A stretch of 5,431 bases of DNA from Bacillota bacterium (GTDB taxonomy: Bacteria > Bacillota > Clostridia > DSM-8532), in NCBI GenBank assembly GCA_023440865.1, contig JAEXRM010000213.1, positions 1-5,431 on the forward strand. The letters run 5' to 3'. Under the pieces are notes generated by a model. That model was not told the origin of the DNA and did not search any database. It worked only from the letters and a program-made list of their open reading frames with translations. A program made the translations under genes and the position numbers. Each line of letters begins with the position of its first letter. Positions within the stretch are counted from its first letter, which is position 1. Of the stretch, positions 1 through 5,431 are shown piece after piece.

Positions 1-530
1 TGTTTCCCGCCATCCGCGTCGGCTATGTCCTGCTGCCGGAAAGGATTCGGGCGCGTTTCCTGCATCTGCGGCGCCATGACGACGTGCAGAGTCCGCCACT
101 GGAGCAGGCGGCATTGTGCCGTTTCATCCAAACCGGCGCCCTCGACCTGCATCTGCGCCGCATGACGGCGTTGTACGCACAGCGCAGGAAACGGCTGATC
201 GCGTGCCTCCGTGCGGACATGGGCGAATCGGCCCGCATTCTTGGTGATGCGTCCGGACTGCATCTCGTCCTGCAGCTTGGGGGCAGGCCGGTCGGGCGGG
301 CATTCTCGCATGCCTGTCGCCGGCACGGCCTGCTGCTGGCCACGGCGGAAGACCATCGGGTTCGCCTGCGGGATCCGGATGCGGCCGGCGCCCCGACAGC
401 CGGACAAGGCACCCGGTGGGCGCATGACGACAAGCTGGTTGTCGGATACGGCCATCTCGATGACGACGGGATCCGCACCGCTGTCGCACGACTGGCGCAG
501 ATGGTGCGGATCTGGAACGACGGTGCATGA
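1..530 (+). CDS. MocR/PdxR-type transcriptional regulator (GntR-aminotransferase fusion), C-terminal part
   Basis: This is a partial gene: it is open from the left edge (first full codon at 3) and ends at TGA 528-530, giving 175 visible residues. The opening FPAIRVGYVLLPERI matches the segment right after the PLP-binding lysine in MocR proteins (pattern S-K-x-x-F-P-x-x-R-x-G-Y). The Schiff-base lysine should therefore lie about three codons before the window, and the N-terminal GntR winged helix is also outside. Further family hallmarks follow: QSPPLEQAALCRFIQTG with HLRRMTALYAQRRKRL at about 32-65, then SGLHLVLQL at about 86-94, and the closing segment KLVVGYGHLDDDGIRTAVARLAQ. Such regulators bind DNA through the N-terminal domain and sense PLP or amino compounds through the aminotransferase-like domain. 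The target is unknown. The next gene, an aldo/keto reductase, lies 239 bp downstream with its own apparent promoter. A plain class-I aminotransferase is a less likely alternative. Confidence 0.85.
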   Translation, partial: FPAIRVGYVLLPERIRARFLHLRRHDDVQSPPLEQAALCRFIQTGALDLHLRRMTALYAQRRKRLIACLRADMGESARILGDASGLHLVLQLGGRPVGRAFSHACRRHGLLLATAEDHRVRLRDPDAAGAPTAGQGTRWAHDDKLVVGYGHLDDDGIRTAVARLAQMVRIWNDGA

Positions 531-613
531 AGGACGTGCAGGAAGGGTGTGCAGGAAGGGTGTGCATGAAGGACGTGCAGGAAGGGTGTGCAGGAAGTAT
601 GTTCAGGAATCGG
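523..613 (+). repeat. Seven-unit 13-bp tandem array, three-unit (39-bp) higher-order period
   Basis: Units start at 523, 536, 549, 562, 575, 588 and 601. The consensus is GTGCAGGAAGGGT. Units 1 and 4 are identical to each other and read GTGCATGAAGGAC. Units 2, 3 and 5 are exactly the consensus. Unit 6 ends in TAT, and unit 7 is decayed (GTTCAGGAATCGG). The order is therefore X-Y-Y-X-Y-Y'-Y'', which points to duplication of a 39-bp triplet. The array starts inside the last codons of the regulator, and unit 1 supplies its TGA stop. Each Y unit contains AGGAAGG, which resembles a Shine-Dalgarno sequence. No function is known. It could be a slippage-prone minisatellite or a set of protein or ribosome binding sites. 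Confidence 0.9.
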
Positions 614-633
614 CGGGCGGGAGGCGGTGGGCC

Positions 634-662
634 TTGCGCGTGTCCATCGACAATGGTATTCT
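634..662 (+). promoter_or_regulatory. Candidate sigma-70-type promoter for the aldo/keto reductase gene
   Basis: TTGCGC (634-639) and TATTCT (657-662) are separated by exactly 17 bp. This is a moderate match to TTGACA / TATAAT (3/6 and 4/6). It lies in the only AT-richer patch of the 531-769 gap. The predicted start of transcription is about 668-671, giving a leader of roughly 100 nt before the ATG at 770. The call rests on spacing and position only. Confidence 0.4.
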
Positions 663-668
663 TTTTGA

Positions 669-686
669 ATCAAGTACATTCTTGAT
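669..686 (+). promoter_or_regulatory. Palindromic operator candidate ATCAAG-N6-CTTGAT
   Basis: A perfect 6+6 bp inverted repeat with a TACATT centre sits directly downstream of the candidate -10 box and would cover the transcription start. The size and dyad symmetry suit a dimeric repressor. An overlapping shorter dyad, TTGA-A-TCAA, occupies 665-673, so TTGA/TCAA half-sites occur three times within 665-685. The regulator is unknown. The upstream MocR protein is one candidate by proximity only. Confidence 0.45.
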
Positions 687-694
687 GCGCACTG

Positions 695-751
695 CCTGCC
701 CGGCAGGACGGACAGGATCGGCCTGCCGGCCGGAAGACCGGCGGCAGGCCG
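695..751 (+). promoter_or_regulatory. Structured 5' leader: nested, mutually exclusive GC-rich hairpins
   Basis: The strongest fold pairs 719-733 with 738-751: a 14-bp stem with one bulged G (728) and an AAGA loop (734-737). Upstream, CCTGC (695-699) can pair with GCAGG (703-707). The same CCTGCC/GGCAGG elements allow alternatives: CCGGCAGG (700-707) with CCTGCCGG (722-729), an 8-bp stem with a 14-nt loop, or GCCTGCC (694-700) with GGCAGGC (743-749). The main hairpin ends four nucleotides before the ribosome binding site (AGGAAAGGA, 755-763). No U-run follows it, so an effect on translation or RNA stability is more likely than termination. A chance effect of a GC-rich leader is possible. Confidence 0.5.
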
Positions 752-769
752 CGCAGGAAAGGAAACGAC

Positions 770-1687
770 ATGAAAAAGGTGAATCTCGGAAACGGCGCAC
801 TGCCGGCTTCCTGCATCTCCCTTGGTTGCATGCGCATGGCCGGCCTCGAGCAGAAGGAGGCGCAGCTGGTCGTGAAGACTGCGCTTGAGGCGGGCATCGA
901 CTTCTTCGACCATGCCGACATTTATGGCGGCGGCAGGTCCGAGGAGGTGTTCGCCAAGGCCATCGGCATGTCGCCGGCCGTGCGCGAAACGGTGCTCCTG
1001 CAATCCAAGTGCGGCATCCGGCAAGGGTATTTCGATTTTTCGAAGGAACACATCCTCGCCTCGGTCGACGGCATCCTCAAACGGCTTGAAACCGAATACC
1101 TCGATGTGCTGCTGCTGCACCGGCCGGACACCCTTGTGGAGCCCGAGGAGGTGGCCGAGGCGTTCTCGCTGCTGCACCGTTCGGGCAAGGTCCGACATTT
1201 CGGCGTCAGCAACCAGAATCCCATGCAGATGGCGCTGCTGCAGAAGCATGTCGGCCAGAAGCTCATCGTGAACCAGCTGCAGCTGAGCATCACAAACACC
1301 GGCATGATCGACAGCGGCCTGAACGTCAACATGCAGATCGACCGTTCCATCGACCGTGACGGCGGCATTCTGGAATACTGCCGCCTGCATGATGTCACGA
1401 TCCAGCCGTGGTCGCCCTTCCAATACGGGTTCTTCGAGGGGGCGTTCCTGGACAATCCGAAATTCCCGGAGCTCAACGCCAGGATCGATGCGCTGGCCCA
1501 GGCGAAGGGCGTGACCAACACGGCCATCGCGATCGCCTGGCTGCTGCGTCATCCCGCGAAGATGCAGCCGATCATCGGCACCATGAATCCGCAACGCATC
1601 CGCGACATCGCGAAGGCGGCCGAGGTGGAGATGACGCGGCCGGAGTGGTATGAGATCTATCGGGCCGCGGGGAACGCACTGCCGTGA
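770..1687 (+). CDS. Aldo/keto reductase (YdhF-like NAD(P)H-dependent oxidoreductase)
   Basis: A cytosolic TIM-barrel enzyme predicted to reduce carbonyl groups with NADPH. The 305 residues are normal for the family and resemble E. coli YdhF. The catalytic tetrad is visible: D47 and Y52 in FFDHADIYGGG (the AKR signature), K80 in QSKCG, and H117 in LLLHRPD. RSGKVRHFGVSN (about 181 bp apart from the tetrad block, residues near 140-151) is the next conserved AKR segment. WLLRHP and PIIGTMNPQRI near residues 260-280 form the cofactor-binding region, and EMTRPEWYEIYRAAG closes the protein as in YdhF. The ATG at 770 is chosen because AGGAAAGGA (755-763) lies 6 nt upstream and the family's N-terminus begins there. 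The gene appears to be a single transcription unit with its own promoter, palindrome and structured leader, and a terminator at 1783-1829. The physiological substrate is unknown. Adjacency to a MocR regulator weakly allows a link to vitamin B6 or amino-compound metabolism, but that is speculation. Confidence 0.93.
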   Translation: MKKVNLGNGALPASCISLGCMRMAGLEQKEAQLVVKTALEAGIDFFDHADIYGGGRSEEVFAKAIGMSPAVRETVLLQSKCGIRQGYFDFSKEHILASVDGILKRLETEYLDVLLLHRPDTLVEPEEVAEAFSLLHRSGKVRHFGVSNQNPMQMALLQKHVGQKLIVNQLQLSITNTGMIDSGLNVNMQIDRSIDRDGGILEYCRLHDVTIQPWSPFQYGFFEGAFLDNPKFPELNARIDALAQAKGVTNTAIAIAWLLRHPAKMQPIIGTMNPQRIRDIAKAAEVEMTRPEWYEIYRAAGNALP

Positions 1688-1782
1688 ACGGATGCGGCAT
1701 GAGGCTGAAATCGTTTATGCGGTGGCGGCCGAAGGCACGATAGATGTCTCCGCGCGGGACGCAGGTCCGTAAGAAGGGCTTG

Positions 1783-1829
1783 GAAAGGGGACCGGATACC
1801 GCATGTTGCACAGCATCCGATCCCCTTTC
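1783..1829. terminator. Intrinsic terminator shared by two convergent genes
   Basis: The arms 1783-1797 and 1815-1829 form a 15-bp stem with one mismatch (C1792 opposite A1820) around a 17-nt loop. In the plus direction the GGGG/CCCC part of the stem is followed by TTTCTTTCG, a usable U-rich tail. In the minus direction the tail is CCCCTTTCC, which is weaker. It lies 95 bp after the aldo/keto reductase stop and 27 bp after the PASTA gene stop, so it probably ends both transcripts. Confidence 0.8.
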
Positions 1830-1856
1830 TTTCGTGGTTTGCTTCCGTTGTTTCGA

Positions 1857-4067
1857 TCAGGGCGATGCGGGTGCGGGTCCCTTCGACAGGGTGATGGTCA
1901 CTGTTGATCCGATGGCCAGTTCGGAACCGCTGACCGGCTGCCGCAGGACCTTGCCGGCGGTAACCGTCTCCGACCAGTCTTCCGCCAGGATGAGTGTGAG
2001 GTTCGCCCCCAGCCGGTTGGTATCCTCCTGCCACTGGCGCGCCGCAGTGGCGTCCTTTCCGGACAGGTCGGCCATGACTGGCCGACCGAGAGACACCACA
2101 AGCCGGAGGTACTCCCCCTTGCCCAAATAGCTGCCTGAGTGGCTTTGCCCGATGACCTGGCTGGAACGGTCATCCGCATAGCGTTCCTCCGTCGTGCAGG
2201 TGACGCCGTTCGCCGCACACCAGTTCCTGGCGTCTGCGACGTTCATCCCGGTGAGGAAGGGAATGCGGACACCGCTGTTCTCTTTGGTGGATACGCCGAA
2301 GGAAATCGATCCGTTCACGGGAACATAGTCCGCGCGCACGCTCTGCGTGCTGATGCTGCCGACCGACTGGGTGGAGACGGCATCGTCGGTGAAGGAGACG
2401 GTGATGCCGGCCCCCTTTGCGTTTGTCTCGCGCTGCCAGGCGAGCACCTCGGTCTTCGGTTTTCCGGTGAAGTCCGGTATAAGTGGCTTGCCCAGCGACA
2501 GGCGCAATGTGATGGAGCCGCCGGCCGGCACAATCCGGCCGATCCCCTCCTGCCCGAACAGCGTGCCTGCGGGCAGGCTGTCGTGGTACTGCTCGACAAC
2601 CCGCAGGGTCAGACCGTTGTCCGCCGCCCAGGCCTCGGCCTGCGTGCGGTTGCCCAGCGTCAGGTCGGCGGCGGTGACACCGCTGTTGACGGCCACCTCC
2701 AGCAGCAGGGATTTGCGGTCGCCGACGGGGGTGCCGGGGGTGGCATCCTGCCGCAGGATCGTGCCGTTGGCGGTCTGGGTGTTCCTCACTTCGCTGAAGA
2801 CGGGCGCAAGCCCCAGATTTTGCGCCACGACGGTGGCGTCCTGCCGGTTCATGCCCTTGAAGTCCGGCATGGTCGCGGCTGTTCCCGGATCCAGGGTGAG
2901 GAGGATGAGCTGGTCCTTCTGGATCCGCTTGCCGGCCTTGACGGACTGGCTGCGGATCACCGCCTTCTCGGCCGTGTTCCCGTTGCGCATCACGAATACC
3001 TTGATGTCCGAGAGGGAGGCCAGCTTTTCCGCCTCCGCTCCGGTCAGTCCCGAAAAATCGGGTACGGTGACCTGTTCGCTTTTCACAGCCACCACGACGG
3101 TCACGACCGTCTTGCCGTCGATCTCCACTCCGGGTTCCAGGTCCTGCGACAACACCCGGTCGATGGTTCCGGCGGTTTCCTTGTGGCGGATGAACAGCTT
3201 CATGCCCTTGAGCGTCGCCAGATCGGAAGCCTCCTGCCGGGACAAGCCGGCGAAGTCCGGCACGAGGATGGCGGGGCCGCGCGAGATGACCAGTGCCACC
3301 GCGTCTTTGCGTGTGATCTTCGTGTCCTTGCGGATGTTCTGGCGCACGACCGCGTCGGCGGCATACACGGCGTCGAACACGTTTTCCACCTCCAGGCGGA
3401 CCCCCTTTTCCATGGCCCAGCGCGTGGCCTCCTGCCGGCTTTTTCCCGTCAGGTCGGGCATCGCGAAGGTCTGGTCGGTACCGGCCGCACCCGATGAAAC
3501 CAGGATGCGGATGCGGCTTTTGCGGAGAAACTGCTCCGCCGTGCCGTCGAGCAGCTCGTACTGGATGACGGTATCCTTGGCGACAAGCTCGTTCGGCTCA
3601 AAGCTGACCGTTGCGCCGGACAGCTTGTTGTCCTGGATCCACGACCGGACACGGTCCACGGTCATGCCCTTGAGCTCCGGCACGGACACCGTCCGGGAGG
3701 GATCCGCGCCGGCGGAGTGGAGGATGCGCAGCGGCGCGGACCGCGGCAGCCGGATGCCTGCTTGCGGATCCGAACTCACAAAAAGCCCTTTGTCGATCGT
3801 GTCGCTGTACTGCTCGGCCAGGACAGCGGCAGGGTGGTGCTTGTCCGTCCATGCCCGGATGGCCTCCAGCTGCCAGCCGGTCATGTCCGGCAGCACGCTC
3901 GCCGTCATCGTGCGGTATCCCAGCCAGACGCACGCAAGGACGGCCACCACCGCCGGCACCACCAGCAGGCGCTTCCACCGGCCGCGGCGCGGTACGAACA
4001 CCTCTTCGTGGAAACTCTCCGGCTTGGCCGCCGCGAACTCATCCAAAAAACCAGGGGTCTGGCTCAT
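1857..4067 (-). CDS. Membrane-anchored protein with about ten PASTA-like repeats, no kinase domain
   Basis: A 736-residue single-pass protein. Residues 1-33 are cytoplasmic, with a basic patch (PRRGRWKR). Residues 34-51 are one membrane segment (LLVVPAVVAVLACVWLGY). The rest is extracytoplasmic. I count ten PASTA-like repeats beginning near residues 58, 127, 200, 266, 332, 397, 464, 528, 599 and 663, most opening with a PDhxGh motif (PDMTG, PELKG, PDLTG, PDFAG, PDFSG, PDFKG, PDFTG, PFLTG, ADLSG) and closing with a strand such as LVISRGP or ITLSKGP. PASTA domains in kinases and penicillin-binding proteins bind cell-wall fragments or act as stalks. Here no kinase or transpeptidase domain exists. 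The frame stays open upstream to 4229, but ATG 4067 is preferred: GGGAG (4078-4082) precedes it, and earlier starts would run deep into the ATPase gene. It starts 5 bp after the ATPase stop, so translation is probably coupled and the two products likely work together. Confidence 0.88.
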   Translation of the reverse strand: MSQTPGFLDEFAAAKPESFHEEVFVPRRGRWKRLLVVPAVVAVLACVWLGYRTMTASVLPDMTGWQLEAIRAWTDKHHPAAVLAEQYSDTIDKGLFVSSDPQAGIRLPRSAPLRILHSAGADPSRTVSVPELKGMTVDRVRSWIQDNKLSGATVSFEPNELVAKDTVIQYELLDGTAEQFLRKSRIRILVSSGAAGTDQTFAMPDLTGKSRQEATRWAMEKGVRLEVENVFDAVYAADAVVRQNIRKDTKITRKDAVALVISRGPAILVPDFAGLSRQEASDLATLKGMKLFIRHKETAGTIDRVLSQDLEPGVEIDGKTVVTVVVAVKSEQVTVPDFSGLTGAEAEKLASLSDIKVFVMRNGNTAEKAVIRSQSVKAGKRIQKDQLILLTLDPGTAATMPDFKGMNRQDATVVAQNLGLAPVFSEVRNTQTANGTILRQDATPGTPVGDRKSLLLEVAVNSGVTAADLTLGNRTQAEAWAADNGLTLRVVEQYHDSLPAGTLFGQEGIGRIVPAGGSITLRLSLGKPLIPDFTGKPKTEVLAWQRETNAKGAGITVSFTDDAVSTQSVGSISTQSVRADYVPVNGSISFGVSTKENSGVRIPFLTGMNVADARNWCAANGVTCTTEERYADDRSSQVIGQSHSGSYLGKGEYLRLVVSLGRPVMADLSGKDATAARQWQEDTNRLGANLTLILAEDWSETVTAGKVLRQPVSGSELAIGSTVTITLSKGPAPASP

Positions 4068-4072
4068 CGACG

Positions 4073-4894
4073 TCACGCTCCCATTTCCTCGGTCATCCGA
4101 TCCGGCAGACACGCACCTTTTTCCGCAGTATCCGCGGTGCATTCCTGCGCGCCGTGCTCCACGGCGGCCACCTCCGGTCCGTGCGCACCCTCCTCGTGGA
4201 GCCGCCCGTCCCGGAGACGGAGCACGCAATCGCTGCAGGCCGCCACCTCATCCGAATGGGTGACCACGATGATGGTTTTTCCGTATGTGCCGGAGAGCCG
4301 CTTGAACAGGCCGATGACTTCCCGGGCCGTGGCGGTGTCGAGCGCGCCGGTCGGCTCGTCCGCGAAGATGAGGTCCACGTCCTTCGCCAGCGCGCGGGCG
4401 ATGGCGACACGCTGCTGCTCGCCGCCCGAAAGCTTGGTCACGCGTCGGTCCGCCTTCGACCGCACGATGCCCATGGCCTCAAGGATGCGGTAGGCGGTCT
4501 CCCGGCGCGGGTCCGCTCCGCCTGCCTGACGGCCGGATCCGGATGTGGTTCCACTCCGGATCTTGCCCAGGTTGGACACGACGTTTTCCATGCCGGTCAG
4601 GTAATCGATCAGGTTGTATTTCTGGAAGATGATGGCCATATGCCGCCGGCGGAACACGTCAAGCCCGATGCGGCGGATGTCCTGTCCCCGGTAGGCGACG
4701 GTGCCCTTTTCCGGCACATCGAGTGCGCTGGCGAGCGCCAGCAGGGTGGATTTCCCGGAACCCGAGGGACCGAGGATGGTGTAGAAGCGTCCGGCTTCGA
4801 ACCGATACGACAGATCCTCGAGGATCATGCGCTTGCGGCCGCCGTCCGTGTAGCCGTATGAAAGATTCGCAAGGGTGAGCAGCGGTTCGTTCAT
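4073..4894 (-). CDS. ABC transporter ATP-binding protein, MacB/LolD type
   Basis: The 273-residue cytoplasmic ATPase powers the membrane permease encoded just upstream. All nucleotide-binding motifs are present: Walker A GPSGSGKST (42-50), Q-loop glutamine 91 in IIFQKYNL, signature LSGGEQQR (155-162), Walker B DLIFADEPT with catalytic E180, D-loop ALD (184-186) and switch H213 in VVTHSD. The FQKYNL and LSGGEQQRVAIARAL wording is typical of the MacB/LolD/FtsE branch, which drives mechanotransmission rather than solute uptake. Two features are unusual: a Gly/Ser/Arg-rich insert at about 112-131 before the helical subdomain, and a tail of about 40 residues after the canonical end near DGRL, with C252 and C262. 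The start is ATG 4894 with AGGAAAGGA about 11 nt upstream. The stop is 5 bp before the PASTA protein gene. Confidence 0.95.
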   Translation of the reverse strand: MNEPLLTLANLSYGYTDGGRKRMILEDLSYRFEAGRFYTILGPSGSGKSTLLALASALDVPEKGTVAYRGQDIRRIGLDVFRRRHMAIIFQKYNLIDYLTGMENVVSNLGKIRSGTTSGSGRQAGGADPRRETAYRILEAMGIVRSKADRRVTKLSGGEQQRVAIARALAKDVDLIFADEPTGALDTATAREVIGLFKRLSGTYGKTIIVVTHSDEVAACSDCVLRLRDGRLHEEGAHGPEVAAVEHGAQECTADTAEKGACLPDRMTEEMGA

Positions 4895-4985
4895 GGCGAT
4901 CGGTATCCTTTCCTGTGCCGCTGCGGGCGAACGCGCGCCGGCATGCGGGTGTCGATGTGTGGGTGCCGATGGGCTGCGGGCGGGA
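4895..4985 (-). other. Intergenic spacer within the ABC operon, with short repeats
   Basis: The 91 bp between the permease stop and the ATPase start hold the ATPase ribosome binding site (complement of 4906-4914) and no gene. Two adjacent 14-bp units, TGCGGGTGTCGATG (4944-4957) and TGTGGGTGCCGATG (4958-4971), match at 12 of 14 positions. A 9-bp direct repeat CTGCGGGCG flanks them at 4921-4929 and 4974-4982. I see no convincing promoter or terminator, so read-through from the permease is likely. Confidence 0.5.
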
Positions 4986-5431
4986 TCACCCCTGCAGCGA
5001 CTCCCTCGGCTTGAAGGCCAGGATCACGGACAGGGGGGCCACCGCCGCCGCCAGCAGCAGGCCCAGGCTGATGAGCGTCAGGGACGTCATGGTCTTCGCG
5101 TCGATGGAGACGTCGAACTGGCGTGCGACATCCTCCATGCGCACGGTGCCCGTATACGCCGGTTCGCCGCCGAAGACGACCGTCTCGTCCATGCCCGCCG
5201 TCGATTCGTCCTCCACCAGCTGGGTCTGTGCGATCCAGCCGGCCGTGGCGCCGGACGTCAGGCGGCTGGTGACGGCGGACACCCCGAAGGCAAGGCAGGC
5301 GACGAGCAGCAGCTCCAGCACGAACTGCGCCATGATGCCGATTTTCGGGGTGCCGTTCGACAGCAACAGGCCGATTTCGAAGTGGCGGTCCCGGATGAAC
5401 AGGGTGACGATGGCGATGAGGATGAGCGCAC
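4986..5431 (-). CDS. FtsX/MacB-type ABC transporter permease, C-terminal part
   Basis: A partial gene: it runs in from the right edge and ends at TGA (complement of 4986-4988), giving 147 visible residues. They show the classic C-terminal half of a FtsX-like domain. The end of one membrane helix (ALILIAIVTLFI) leads into the cytoplasmic coupling segment IRDRHFEIGLLLSNGTPK, equivalent to the family's RRxEIGxLxAxG motif. A second helix follows at about 34-53 (QFVLELLLVACLAFGVSAV). After an outside loop of about 60 acidic residues comes a last helix at about 117-139 (LISLGLLLAAAVAPLSVILAF) and the usual short basic tail KPRESLQG. The protein continues upstream beyond the window, so a start inside the window would be wrong. 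It is the natural partner of the ATPase encoded 91 bp downstream. The substrate is unknown; lipoprotein, peptide or cell-wall hydrolase control are all possible in this family. Confidence 0.9.
   Translation of the reverse strand, partial: ALILIAIVTLFIRDRHFEIGLLLSNGTPKIGIMAQFVLELLLVACLAFGVSAVTSRLTSGATAGWIAQTQLVEDESTAGMDETVVFGGEPAYTGTVRMEDVARQFDVSIDAKTMTSLTLISLGLLLAAAVAPLSVILAFKPRESLQG

Noticed and set aside
523..613. Array as a CRISPR
   Set aside because: Units are 13 bp and directly adjacent with no spacers, and no cas genes are present.
719..751. Leader hairpin as an intrinsic terminator of the regulator gene
   Set aside because: No U-rich tract follows on the plus strand; the next bases are the purine-rich ribosome binding site of the reductase.
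23..1594. 523-codon open frame on the minus strand across the regulator and reductase genes
   Set aside because: It is antisense to two recognisable protein families, reads through the 13-bp array and the promoter gap, and its protein shows no domain. It is a high-GC shadow.
4068..4229. N-terminal extension of the PASTA protein frame up to an ATG at 4229
   Set aside because: The added 54 residues are Arg/Gly-rich, overlap the ATPase gene in another frame, and lack a ribosome binding site. ATG 4067 has one and gives a normal N-in membrane topology.
2347..4263. 638-codon open frame on the plus strand opposite the PASTA gene (and a 452-codon one at 2139-3497)
   Set aside because: Both are antisense to the PASTA repeats, are rich in Ser/Arg or His/Gly/Asp as GC-rich shadows are, and lack a convincing start context or domain.
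5364..5366. Alternative start for the permease at TTG 5366
   Set aside because: Conserved permease sequence (membrane helix and RDRHFEIG motif) continues in frame to the window edge, so the gene is simply truncated.

Overview
The window (about 60-65% G+C by eye, dense coding, strong AGGAAAGGA-type ribosome binding sites) looks like chromosomal DNA of a high-GC Gram-positive actinobacterium. A Bifidobacterium-like host is my best guess, from the kinase-less multi-PASTA membrane protein beside a MacB/LolD-type ABC transporter and from codon use. The taxonomy is inferred and not proven by any marker gene here.

There are two converging gene blocks. On the plus strand, positions 1-530 hold the C-terminal part of a MocR/PdxR-type regulator, a fusion of a GntR DNA-binding domain and a fold-type I aminotransferase. 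A 239-bp gap follows, then a complete aldo/keto reductase at 770-1687. The gap is unusually structured. It holds an array of seven 13-bp units that begins inside the regulator's stop region, a candidate promoter, a perfect ATCAAG-N6-CTTGAT palindrome at the expected transcription start, and nested GC-rich inverted repeats that can fold in mutually exclusive ways just before the reductase ribosome binding site.

On the minus strand, reading leftwards, lie the C-terminus of an FtsX/MacB-type permease (4986-5431, cut by the window edge), its ABC ATPase (4073-4894), and a 736-residue single-pass membrane protein (1857-4067) whose outer part is about ten PASTA-like repeats. The ATPase and PASTA genes are 5 bp apart and the permease lies 91 bp upstream of the ATPase, so the three probably form one operon. 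The likely picture is a cell-envelope ABC machine with a dedicated extracytoplasmic PASTA partner. Its substrate or signal cannot be read from the sequence.

The blocks meet at a 15-bp-stem hairpin (1783-1829), a shared terminator. No RNA genes, CRISPR arrays, insertion sequences or prophage genes are visible. The most notable items are the structured leader of the reductase gene, the 13-bp array, and the kinase-free PASTA/ABC operon.
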